Positions 27,685 to 35,190 of a DNA stretch of 64,000 bases are shown here, one piece after another; position 1 is the first letter of the stretch; each line of letters begins with the position of its first letter. The DNA lies in assembly GCA_009711805.1 (NCBI GenBank), contig VEMX01000014.1:1-64000 (forward strand), in the 5' to 3' direction. Under the pieces are notes generated by a model that was not told where the DNA came from, ran no database searches, and saw only the letters and a list, made by a program, of their open reading frames with translations. The DNA is from Balneolaceae bacterium (GTDB taxonomy: Bacteria; Bacteroidota; Rhodothermia; Balneolales; Balneolaceae). The position numbers and the translations under genes were made by a program.

Positions 27685-28302
27685 TTGAATAGAAAAAAAA
27701 TATCTGTACTGGGGATTACCGCGTTTATAGTTCTGCTGATAGATCAATACACTAAGTGGTTAATTCGCACAACACCCAGCTTGCAAAACTATACAATTAT
27801 TGATGGCTGGCTGGAGTTCTATTACACTCAGAATCCAGGCATGGCTTTGGGTATCGAGATACTATCCACCCCTGTGATAAGCTCCATTGCCATAGCGGCA
27901 ACCCTGGGGATAATTATCTATATAATGTTGGGGATTAAAGAATCTACTACAGGATACCTGGTTTGTATGGGGCTTATCATTGGAGGGGCACTGGGTAATA
28001 TATCAGACCGTATTTTTATAGGTTTGATCGAAGGCTATGGAGGGGTTCTGGAAGGCCATGTAGTAGATTTTATTTATTTTTCCCTGCGTATTAATGACTG
28101 GACGGTATTCCCATACATTTTCAATGTAGCCGATGTGGCTATATCGATTGCTATTATTTCACTGCTTGTATTCAATAAGTGGATTTTTATAGATCACGAA
28201 CAAAATGAGGCAGAGGCATCCAAAGAGCCTGATAATGCACCAGATATATCCGTTGATATCGAATCAGAAGGTGGGAAAGAAGGATCGTCATCAGCGATAT
28301 AA
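27685..28302 (+). CDS. lspA: Lipoprotein signal peptidase (signal peptidase II)
   Basis: The 205-residue inner-membrane aspartic protease has four membrane helices. The conserved motifs are LLIDQYTKW near the start, NPGMALGI, GALGNISDRIF (first catalytic Asp) and FNVADVAIS (second catalytic Asp). It removes signal peptides from prolipoproteins. The start is TTG at 27685, the only sensible start giving NRKKISVLG. An extra hydrophilic tail of about 35 residues, rich in Glu, Asp and Ser, follows the last helix. Confidence 0.95.
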   Translation: MNRKKISVLGITAFIVLLIDQYTKWLIRTTPSLQNYTIIDGWLEFYYTQNPGMALGIEILSTPVISSIAIAATLGIIIYIMLGIKESTTGYLVCMGLIIGGALGNISDRIFIGLIEGYGGVLEGHVVDFIYFSLRINDWTVFPYIFNVADVAISIAIISLLVFNKWIFIDHEQNEAEASKEPDNAPDISVDIESEGGKEGSSSAI

Positions 28303-28390
28303 GTTGTGGCGGGCGTGTGTAAATCGAAGCTTTTCTTAAAAGAGTACTCATCTTTGGTTCACTGGCCGGCTGATGAGTTAAATACCAGAT

Positions 28391-29569
28391 TTATTGTTCA
28401 GAGGGTTGCTGTTTTTCATTGAAAAAGGTCATGTTATCATCTATGGTCACCTGATCTACAATCTCAAGTCCGAAGCTTTTAATCCCAATTCGTTTTACGG
28501 GATTATTGGTCATCAGGCATAGTTTCCTAATGCCAAGCGAACGCAGAATTTGAGCTCCCACTCCATAATCCTTGGCATCACTTCGGGGATTAAAATCTTC
28601 ATTCTTGTCAATTTTCCCCTGTTGTAAAGCCTTCAGGGTTTTAAGCTGATTAACTAATACCGATCCACGCTGATTGCGGTTCATATACAGCACAACTCCC
28701 TTTCCTGCTCGTTCTACCTGCAGCATAGCCTGATGTAGCTGTTCACTGGTATCCTTATTCCGGGCTCCGAAAATATCCCCGATCAAATCAGAAGAGTGAA
28801 CCCGGGTTAGTACCGGTTCTTCTTTGGTCCAGGAACCCTTTGTGAGGGCAAGGTGTATATCGCCGGTCAGTTTTTCCTTAAAGGCGCGTAAACTGAAATC
28901 CCCGTACATGGTAGGCAGGTTTACATCCATTACCTCATGGACCAGGGTCTCATGTTCGTTGCGATAAGCAATCAGGTCTTTTATGGTAATGAACTTCATG
29001 TTGAACTCTTCGGCTATTTCAGCCAGGTCATTAACACGAGCCATTTCCCCGTTTTCCTTCATGATCTCACAAATAATGCCTACGGGTTTGAGTCCAGCAA
29101 GGCGGGCAAGATCAATGGCGGCCTCCGTATGGCCGGCTCTGCGAAGAACACCACCTTCTACAGCCAAAAGAGGGAATACATGACCGGGTCGCCGGAAGTC
29201 GAGGGGTTTGGCATCATCACTGGCCAGCTCCTTGATGGTATTAGCCCGGTCCTGGGCAGAAATACCGGTAGTAGTAAGCTTTTTGTGATCAATAGAAATC
29301 GTAAAGTTGGCCTCATCGGGGTCGGCCCCCTCGGGTACCATATTGTCAAGCTTAAGCTTTTCGGCCTTCTTTTTAGTGATGGGAGTACATACCAGTCCAC
29401 GGCCGTGAGTCACCATCAGGTTGATGGCTTCAGAAGATACTTTTTCAGCAGCCATCAGGAAGTCGCCTTCATTCTCCCGGTCTTCATCATCAACAACAAT
29501 AATGATTTTGCCATCCCGGATATCCTTGATGGCTTCAGGTATGGTATCAAAGTGGATCTCTTTATTCAT
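28391..29569 (-). CDS. ribBA: DHBP synthase fused to a GTP cyclohydrolase II domain without zinc cysteines
   Basis: The 393-residue product starts at ATG 29569 (MNKEIHFD); a longer frame to 29626 runs into repeat DNA and is rejected. The N-terminal RibB half is intact: DDEDRENEGDFLMAAE, THGRGLVCTPIT and GHTEAAIDLARLAG. In the RibA half, HSSDLIGDIFGARNKDTSEQ (about residues 258-277) replaces the three zinc Cys by Asp, Lys and Thr, and EGRGIGL by NQRGSVL, while KDYGVGAQILR and TNNPVKR are kept. GTP cyclohydrolase activity is therefore doubtful; DHBP synthesis for riboflavin should work. Confidence 0.9.
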   Translation of the reverse strand: MNKEIHFDTIPEAIKDIRDGKIIIVVDDEDRENEGDFLMAAEKVSSEAINLMVTHGRGLVCTPITKKKAEKLKLDNMVPEGADPDEANFTISIDHKKLTTTGISAQDRANTIKELASDDAKPLDFRRPGHVFPLLAVEGGVLRRAGHTEAAIDLARLAGLKPVGIICEIMKENGEMARVNDLAEIAEEFNMKFITIKDLIAYRNEHETLVHEVMDVNLPTMYGDFSLRAFKEKLTGDIHLALTKGSWTKEEPVLTRVHSSDLIGDIFGARNKDTSEQLHQAMLQVERAGKGVVLYMNRNQRGSVLVNQLKTLKALQQGKIDKNEDFNPRSDAKDYGVGAQILRSLGIRKLCLMTNNPVKRIGIKSFGLEIVDQVTIDDNMTFFNEKQQPSEQ

Positions 29570-29590
29570 GATAACTGATCTGCAACTAAC

Positions 29591-29673
29591 CGTCATCGCG
29601 GGTCTCAGCCGCGATCTCCATAACAACGTTTGTTTTCTTTATCAGGAGATCCCGCATCTAAGTACGGGATGAC
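29591..29673. repeat. REP-like repeat between yajC and ribBA
   Basis: A GTCATCGCGGGTCTCAGCCG-type arm runs into CGATCTCC, and a second arm AGGAGATCCCGCATC ends with CGGGATGAC. These are the two hairpin units of the 200-bp repeat at 23691, here separated by 28 bp of unrelated sequence. It lies in the 5' flank of ribBA. Confidence 0.8.
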
Positions 29674-29691
29674 ATTTTAATAAAAAAAGTT

Positions 29692-30015
29692 TTAATCCTG
29701 TTTATTAGGGTTCACATCTGTAATGGATGAAGTTTTAAAACGTACCTTTACGCCTTTGTCTACTTCAATCAGAACGGTGTCTTCATCAATGGTATTCAAT
29801 ACCCCGATTATACCAGAAGAAGTAACTACCTTATCCCCTTTCTTCATGTTAGATACTTTTTCCTGAACTTCTTTCTGCTTTTTACTTTGCGGGCGGATAA
29901 TAAAGAAGTAAAATACCAGGATCATAGCCCCGATAAAAACGAGGTTGATAATCCCTGAGTTTGGATCTTCGGGATTACCCATCATCCATAAGAAAGCTAA
30001 ATATTGCATAGTCAT
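29692..30015 (-). CDS. yajC: Preprotein translocase accessory subunit YajC
   Basis: The 107-residue protein has one N-terminal membrane helix (about 22-42) ending in FYFFIIRPQSKKQKE, the YajC hallmark. A small cytosolic beta domain with KKGDKVVTSSGIIGVL follows. It associates with SecDF in protein export. An alternative ATG two codons later (30009) would give MQYLAFLW; neither has a clear ribosome site. Confidence 0.93.
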   Translation of the reverse strand: MTMQYLAFLWMMGNPEDPNSGIINLVFIGAMILVFYFFIIRPQSKKQKEVQEKVSNMKKGDKVVTSSGIIGVLNTIDEDTVLIEVDKGVKVRFKTSSITDVNPNKQD

Positions 30016-30250
30016 AAATAAAAATAGTGTCGGTTAAATTGTTTGAGTGCGGGAAGATAAGGCTTTATGCACTCAAAGACGATTTCTAATAAGGATGAAT
30101 TACAAAGAGATTACAGCAGGTAGTATTAAGAGGTGCAGACAGCCGGACCTGAATTAAGACGTACTTGTACATTGACAATTAATTTGGGTTTATAAATTTA
30201 AACTCCATTCAGGAAGTGCCTTCGGTATGGGCCAGCGATGCCCCCTTTTA

Positions 30251-30460
30251 AAAAACCGTCATCCCGGTCAAACTGGAGTGGAGTGGAAGCGCCGAACCGA
30301 GATCTCCCCGAAAGAGGCCTGGGATGTTCAACAACGAGGCGTTGGCAGGTGCGTTGCCTGCAACAAGGAGATCCCGCATCTCCGTGTTCACTTCGTGCGG
30401 GATGACTGCCAATGGTTTAGTTTTATTCCCGTTCCCAACGTCCCCGTTGGGAATGCCTGG
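30251..30460. repeat. Direct repeat left of the parDE locus (copy 1)
   Basis: The stretch matches 31361-31591 over about 200 bp, including CTGGAGTGGAG, GAGGCCTGGGATGTTCAACA, GGCAGGTGCGTTGCCTG and the REP arm GAGATCCCGCATCTCCGTG ending in GCGGGATGAC. It stands in the same orientation as its partner, so the pair encloses the toxin-antitoxin locus. Confidence 0.85.
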
Positions 30461-30659
30461 AGGAACCTCCCGGTTCCACTGAAAACAGAAGTCAGAGACT
30501 TCCCAGGGCTATTGCTCAAGAAGTCACCGCTTCGCCTGCCTTCGCCGAAGCGGAATTACTTGCTCCAAAAAAAGATACAAGCCCGGCTACGCGCAGGCAG
30601 GCTAAAGACTTCTGAGATCAGGGGATTATGCACGTTGCGCCCGGATTTAATTTTGTAGT

Positions 30660-30689
30660 ATACAAATTTTGTCAAAGTTTGTATGTTTG
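30660..30689 (+). promoter_or_regulatory. Operator-like inverted repeat and -7 box before parD
   Basis: ATACAAA (30660-30666) and TTTGTAT (30678-30684) form an inverted repeat with an 11-bp centre. It overlaps TATGTTTG (30682-30689), which fits the TAnnTTTG -7 box. Antitoxins of this type usually bind such palindromes to repress their own operon; that role is inferred. Confidence 0.5.
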
Positions 30690-30710
30690 AGGTAAAAAAG
30701 GAGGCTTGTC

Positions 30711-30950
30711 ATGCACATTTCATTAACCCCGGAACTGGAAAAGCTGATCAAAGAAAAGGTGAACTCCGGACTTTATAACAATTCAAGCGAAGTTATACGG
30801 GATGCCTTAAGACAGATGAACAGGTATGACGAGTTTTTTTATGATTTAAAAAGAGAACATTTGAAGGCTCTGCTGGAAGAGGGTGAAAAGAGTGAAAAAA
30901 GTGATCTTTCTATTTCTGATATCATTCATCAGGAAAAAGAAGGCAAATGA
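30711..30950 (+). CDS. parD: ParD-family type II antitoxin
   Basis: The 79-residue protein has a ribbon-helix-helix N-terminus (HISLTPELEKLIKEKVNSGL, then NNSSEVIRDALRQM) and a charged, probably disordered, toxin-binding tail. It should form dimers that bind the upstream palindrome and neutralise a ParE toxin. Its stop overlaps the toxin ATG as ATGA. The antitoxin is intact while the toxin is frameshifted. Confidence 0.88.
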   Translation: MHISLTPELEKLIKEKVNSGLYNNSSEVIRDALRQMNRYDEFFYDLKREHLKALLEEGEKSEKSDLSISDIIHQEKEGK

Positions 30951-31242
30951 AAACATACACTTTAACGCGGAAAGCAGAAGGTGATATCCGCGGCATCTGG
31001 AAATATACGGTCGAAGAATGGGGTGAGGAACAAGCAGAAAATTATCTTACCGGCCTTGAGGACAAAATAAACAGACTTGTGAAAATCCTGATACCATAGG
31101 TCGGTTGCGGTCTGATTTAAAAAAAGGGTACATGAGCTTTTTATATGAACATCACATTATATTTTTCAAGAAAAAGACAAATCATATTGAAGTAATCAGG
31201 GTTTTACATCAAAGAATGGATGTCTCAAAAAGGTTGATGTAA
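30947..31242 (+). pseudogene. parE: ParE-family toxin, frameshifted
   Basis: Frame one reads KTYTLTRKAEGDIRGIWKYT to NRLVKILIP and stops at about residue 50. One base deletion near 31080 explains this: the next frame continues as ENPDTIGRLRSDLKKGYMSF, then EHHIIFFKKKTNHIEVIRVL and RMDVSKRLM. Together they make a standard ParE gyrase-poison toxin of about 98 residues. As written it is inactive, unless the missing base is a sequencing error. Confidence 0.85.
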
Positions 31243-31558
31243 TCTGAGATAAATTTTCCTCGTTCTGCATAGCCGGAACCAAAAGCACGCTTTACAATAA
31301 TGCTCTAAATCCATCTTTCCACTGCAAGCGGGGTGATGGATGCTCTGGGATTATAGATTTAAAACCCCGTCATCCCGGTCAAGCTGGAGTGGAGCGGAAG
31401 CGCTGAACCGGGATCTCCCCGAAGAGGCCTGGGATGTTCAACAACGAGGCGCTGGCAGGTGCGTTGCCTGTATCAAGGAGATCCTCATCTCCGTGTTCAC
31501 TTCGTGTGGGATGGCTGCCAAGGTTTTAGTTTTATCCTTGTTCCGAATTTGCATGATG
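31243..31558. other. Intergenic region with the right-hand direct repeat
   Basis: No gene is seen. The first 115 bp are plain sequence; the rest is repeat copy 2 (31361 onward). An open frame at 31340-31597 only reads through the repeat. Confidence 0.65.
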
Positions 31559-31591
31559 TTATCCTCGTTCCCAATGTCCCGGGAAATGCCT
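31361..31591. repeat. Direct repeat right of the parDE locus (copy 2)
   Basis: This is the partner of 30251-30460, with about 90% identity by eye and a short insertion near its end (TCCGAATTTGCATGATGTTA). Its REP arm is more degraded (GAGATCCTCATCTCCGTG, GTGTGGGATGGC). Its end supplies the last codons of the leftward fragment gene at 31559. Confidence 0.82.
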
Positions 31592-31903
31592 GTTTAATAC
31601 CTCCATCATGGCCGGGCGGTTGTTGTAATGCCGGTGGAAATCGCGGATGATTAGATGTATCTTCTCCTCTCCGCCTTTAATCTTCTTCATCTTGAGGTAT
31701 GTGGCAATTTCATTGTAGATTTTTCGGCCGGTTTGGGTAGCGTAGTTTGTAATGCCGTCTTTGTATGAATTCAGGATTTCATCCGGGTACTTATTTGTGA
31801 GGTGTTTCGCATAGCCATCAACCAGTGAAAGTGAGGTTGAATTACGTTGTAACAGTTTTAGCAGTCGGTCATGATATTCTTCTTCTACAAAAAACTGTTG
31901 CAT
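31559..31903 (-). pseudogene. C-terminal fragment of a large SWIM-type/TPR-like protein
   Basis: The 114-residue frame resembles the end of long bacterial proteins annotated as SWIM zinc-finger proteins: a helical repeat with LLKLLQRN, YAKHLTNKYPDEIL, QTGRKIYNEIATYLKMMK-like spacing and a closing RPAMMEVLNR. Normal members are several hundred residues longer. After LNR the codons HFPGHWERG come from repeat DNA, so the 3' end is also altered. It may be an orphan domain still expressed, but a remnant is more likely. Confidence 0.55.
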
Positions 31904-31970
31904 TTATTTTTCTGTGTTGCAATCTCAACGGAAAAAGAGAGATCTAATAATTTCTGAGTCGACTTAAAGA

Positions 31971-34088
31971 TTATTCGTTATAAAACTTCTTCCCTTTTTT
32001 TGCATACTCCACCAAAATACCCGCTGGCTCAAACCGCGGGCCAAGCTCACCTGCAAAAGCCTTCAACCGGTCTGTAATATGTTTGACCCCTTCTTGGTCG
32101 ATATAGCGAAACGGGCCGCCGAGGAAAGGTGGAAAACCGAGGCCAAGAATGGCTCCTAAATCGCCGTCGGCTGGGTTCTTGATGATTTCATCCTGCAGGC
32201 ACCAGGCAGCTTCATTGATCATCATCAGGGCCATGCGTTGCTGGGCCGTTTCTTTGTCGGGATTTTTGCGTTCCGATCCGCCAAAGTGAGCATAGATATC
32301 GGTATTGACTTCTTTCTTTTTGCTATCCGCATATTTGTACATGCCGCGTTTGTTTTTGCGGCCACGGTATTCATCTTCAAGCAGTTCTTCAGCTTTGTTG
32401 TTGTACTTCATACCCCGTTCTTTAAACATGGGAGCCATAGTTTCTGCCACATGAGCGCCTACGTCAATTCCAACTTCATCAAACAGAGCCATGGGGCCTA
32501 CAGGAAATCCAAAGTCTTTCATAATGGTGTCCATATATTCAATTTCGGCTCCTTCTTCCAGCAAAAGCAGGCCTTCATTCATATAGGGAGCCAAAATGCG
32601 GGTGGTGTAGAACCCCGGACCATCTTTTACCACAATTACATTTTTTCCCTGATTTACTCCCACCCGGAAGGCTGTGGCTGTCACCCAATCGGCGGTTTGT
32701 TCGGTAGTTATGATTTCGAGCAGGGGCATTTTTTGAACCGGGGAAAAGTAATGCATGCCTATTACGTTTTCCGGATTTTGTGCCCCCTTTGCTATCTCAG
32801 AGATGGGAAGGGAGGAGGTGTTGGAAGCGAAAATGCAATGATCTGCCGTTTTTTTCTCAATTTCTCTAACAATACTTTTTTTCAATTCCAGGTCTTCAAA
32901 AACAGCTTCTATAACCAAGTCAACAGCTTCAAAGCCATCATAAGAATCAACTCCGGTAACCATACTGGCCAAACGATCTCGTTCAAATTCCGAAATAATA
33001 CCCTTCTGTACTTTTTTGTTGAGCGGTTTCCATATCTCCTTTTCACCCTGAGCTGCTTTCTCGATTGTTTGATCTTTCAATAATACACGATACTCCCCTT
33101 TATTTACACTTACATCGGCAATGCCTGATCCCATCAATCCTGCTCCAAGGACACATATTTTGGAGACGTCTCGTGCTTTTTCTTTATGAGGGACTTTCCT
33201 GGAAGCGTTCATCCCAAAAAACAGATTGACAAGGTTTCGGGATTCGCGGGTGGCTCCCAATTCCCCAAATAATCGGGATTCGTTTTCAAGTCCCTTTTCA
33301 ATTCCATTTTTAAGACCGTATTCAACCGCATCAATGATTTTTGGGGGAGCCGGATAGTTTCCTTTTGTTTGACCGGCCGTCTTTTTGCGGGCTTGGGAAA
33401 AAATAACTTTACGTCCAATCGGATTTCCCTCTAATAACTTCTCAACAAAGGATCGCTTGTCTTTTCGATCAAATTTTCCATCTGCAATTTTGCGGACGCC
33501 TTTGATGGCTGCTTTTTCGATGGCATCTTTATGGGTGACTTCATCTACGAGCCCCATTCTTTTGGCTTGCCGGGTGTAGATGTTTTTACCAGTCAGCATG
33601 TAGGTGAGTGCTTTTTGCAGGCTGATGGTTCTTGGGAGCCGCTGGGTACCTCCGGTTCCGGGAAGCAATCCTAACTTCACTTCAGGTAAAGCAAATACGG
33701 TCTTTGAACTATCCGAACACACCCGATAATGACAAGCCAATAAAAGCTCTAACCCTCCTCCCATGCAGCTTCCATGAACGGCTACCGCGATGGGTTTTGG
33801 AAAATCTGCTATCCGATTCAAAATTTGGTGACCATCTTTGCTGAGCTGCTCAATTTCCTCTACGGTATCCCTTTCCTGAAACATATCGATATCAGCACCG
33901 GCTATGAAATTGTCCTCCTTCCCTGAAATCAAAACCGCTCCAATTAGATCATCATTGGACTCAAGTTTATCTAAAAAGTCAGAAAACTCATCCATCAAAG
34001 ATTCATTTAGTTTATTCACCTTTTCACCGGGAAGATCAAGGGTGATGATGGCGACGGAGTTTTTGTGGGTAATGTTTAGGTAGCTCAT
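31971..34088 (-). CDS. fadJ: Fatty-acid beta-oxidation multifunctional enzyme (enoyl-CoA hydratase / 3-hydroxyacyl-CoA dehydrogenase)
   Basis: The 705-residue protein has an N-terminal crotonase domain: oxyanion-hole loop FIAGADIDMF, GSCMGGGLELLLACHYR, and ALPEVKLGLLPGTGGTQRLP with both catalytic Glu. A Rossmann hydroxyacyl-CoA dehydrogenase follows (VLGAGLMGSGIA near residue 312, then IGMHYFSPVQKMPLLEII with the catalytic His). It performs two steps of beta-oxidation. The thiolase partner lies upstream at 35191, separated by a nuclease gene and repeats, which probably inserted into an original fadIJ operon. No signal peptide. Confidence 0.94.
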   Translation of the reverse strand: MSYLNITHKNSVAIITLDLPGEKVNKLNESLMDEFSDFLDKLESNDDLIGAVLISGKEDNFIAGADIDMFQERDTVEEIEQLSKDGHQILNRIADFPKPIAVAVHGSCMGGGLELLLACHYRVCSDSSKTVFALPEVKLGLLPGTGGTQRLPRTISLQKALTYMLTGKNIYTRQAKRMGLVDEVTHKDAIEKAAIKGVRKIADGKFDRKDKRSFVEKLLEGNPIGRKVIFSQARKKTAGQTKGNYPAPPKIIDAVEYGLKNGIEKGLENESRLFGELGATRESRNLVNLFFGMNASRKVPHKEKARDVSKICVLGAGLMGSGIADVSVNKGEYRVLLKDQTIEKAAQGEKEIWKPLNKKVQKGIISEFERDRLASMVTGVDSYDGFEAVDLVIEAVFEDLELKKSIVREIEKKTADHCIFASNTSSLPISEIAKGAQNPENVIGMHYFSPVQKMPLLEIITTEQTADWVTATAFRVGVNQGKNVIVVKDGPGFYTTRILAPYMNEGLLLLEEGAEIEYMDTIMKDFGFPVGPMALFDEVGIDVGAHVAETMAPMFKERGMKYNNKAEELLEDEYRGRKNKRGMYKYADSKKKEVNTDIYAHFGGSERKNPDKETAQQRMALMMINEAAWCLQDEIIKNPADGDLGAILGLGFPPFLGGPFRYIDQEGVKHITDRLKAFAGELGPRFEPAGILVEYAKKGKKFYNE

Positions 34089-34471
34089 GGTTTTTTGGGT
34101 TGAAATGATTGTCGAGTTAGTTCAGTATTGCAGAGGCTTATACTTCGACCTCATCCAGCCCTCTCCTTTCCCGTGGGGATGTCTGCGGCACAACAAAGAG
34201 AAGGCTTTATCCGAGACTGTTTAGATCTAAAAAATTGGTTCATGTTTGTGATGTATATCAACGCGTCCTCCTCCTTAGTGAAGGGGGAGACAGAGGAGGT
34301 CGGGAATGGTTGTTCATATCTCATAAATTGAAATTCATTGAGAATATTTAGTTCAAAAATTAACTTGGTGAAAATTCATACTACATAGCCTCCTACTTCG
34401 ACCTCACCTAAATCCTCTCCTTCCGCAAGGAGAGGAATTTATACGAGATATATTATAGTTCTGAGATAGAA
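34089..34471. other. Intergenic region with direct repeat A
   Basis: No gene is seen. It contains repeat A (34252-34479) and before it a GTGGGGATGTCTGCGGCAC motif. The motif reappears inverted at about 35118 and in altered form near 53190 as GCCGCAGACGTCCCCA. Confidence 0.7.
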
Positions 34472-34479
34472 TCATATTT
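34252..34479. repeat. 227-bp direct repeat A flanking the DUF559 gene
   Basis: It matches 34863-35088 with a few substitutions and about 2 bp of length difference. Shared landmarks are TATCAACGCGTCCTCCTCCT, GAGGTCGGGAATGGTTG, CATACTACATAGCCTCCTAC and TATACGAGATATATTATAG. The DUF559 stop codon (34472-34474) lies inside this copy. Confidence 0.9.
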
Positions 34480-34840
34480 TTAGTTTGTTGTAAACCATAT
34501 TCTCCAATCTGTCTATAACTCGATCTATATCACTAATAACTTCTTCGTTCTTAATCCTGATTACATCAACTCTGTGATTTTCTAAAAAGGTATCTTTGTT
34601 TAAATCCCTTTGTATCTGCTCTTTTTTTAGGTGAATTTTCCCATCAACTTCGATAGCCAGATATACTTCTGGTACATAGAAATCGAGCACATAAGGCCCC
34701 ATCCCATATTGGCGACGAACCTTAAGTCCACACAATTGTTTATTACGGAGCCTTTTCCAAAGTAGCTCTTCAGTTTCCGTCATATTCCGACGAAGCTCGC
34801 GCCTCAACTGTTTTGTTTTTTTAGGATTTTTAAAAGCCAT
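34472..34840 (-). CDS. DUF559 (VSR-like PD-(D/E)XK) nuclease-family protein
   Basis: The 122-residue protein has a basic lead, then NMTETEELLWKRLRNKQLCG and VRRQYGMGPYVLDFYVPE with the catalytic Asp. AIEVDGKIH follows with the second acidic residue pair, then FLENHRVDVIRIKNEEV. This is the standard DUF559 fold, related to very-short-patch-repair endonucleases. Its cellular role is unsettled; the genes are often found scattered with repeats. Here it sits between two 227-bp direct repeats, inside the fadI-fadJ interval. Confidence 0.88.
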   Translation of the reverse strand: MAFKNPKKTKQLRRELRRNMTETEELLWKRLRNKQLCGLKVRRQYGMGPYVLDFYVPEVYLAIEVDGKIHLKKEQIQRDLNKDTFLENHRVDVIRIKNEEVISDIDRVIDRLENMVYNKLKI

Positions 34841-35190
34841 TATATCAGTTATAAGGTTAGATTGTATATCAACGCGTCCTCCTCCTTGGTGAAGGAGGAG
34901 ACAGAGGAGGTCGGGAATGGTTGATTATGGATGATAAATTTGATTTCGTTATCAATGGTTTCTCCAAAATGTAAAGGGTAAAATTCATACTACATAGCCT
35001 CCTACTTCGACCTCACCTAAATCCTCTCCTTCCACAAGGAGAGGACTTTATACGAGATATATTATAGTTCTGAGATAGAATCATATTTATCAATGTTATT
35101 AAATCGTCTTTCTCCTAGTTGTGCCGCAGACATCCCCACGGGAAAGGAAAAAACAAAAGAGGTTGAAGGTAAAAGCCCATGCTTTCCATT
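34841..35190. other. Intergenic region with direct repeat B
   Basis: No gene is seen. Repeat B fills 34863-35088. After it come a short A/T-rich stretch and the inverted copy of the GTGCCGCAGACATCCCCAC motif at about 35118, just before the fadI stop. Confidence 0.7.
34863..35088. repeat. 227-bp direct repeat B flanking the DUF559 gene
   Basis: This is the partner of 34252-34479, same orientation, offset by 611 bp. Between the copies lies one DUF559 gene and little else, so the arrangement is a repeat-gene-repeat cassette. Recombination between the copies would delete the nuclease gene. Confidence 0.9.

Larger units (their letters stand above)
30016..30710. other. Intergenic region of repeats and hairpins
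   Basis: No real gene is seen. After 230 bp of unremarkable sequence comes a REP-like direct repeat (30251-30460). A second set of palindromes follows: TTCCCAACG/CGTTGGGAA near 30432 and CCGCTTCG/CGAAGCGG near 30526-30552. The region ends in the parD operator and promoter. An open frame at 30227-30658 only reads through these repeats. Confidence 0.65.

Noticed and set aside
28346-28378. ACTCATC/GATGAGT hairpin after lspA as a terminator
   Set aside because: The stem is short, the loop long, and no T-run follows.
29570-29626. Longer N-terminus for ribBA
   Set aside because: The extra 19 residues come from the REP-like repeat and precede the conserved start NKEIHFD.
30227-31597. Frames of 85-143 residues reading through the parDE-flanking repeats
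   Set aside because: They only translate repeat DNA and the two copies keep different frames, so they are not genes.
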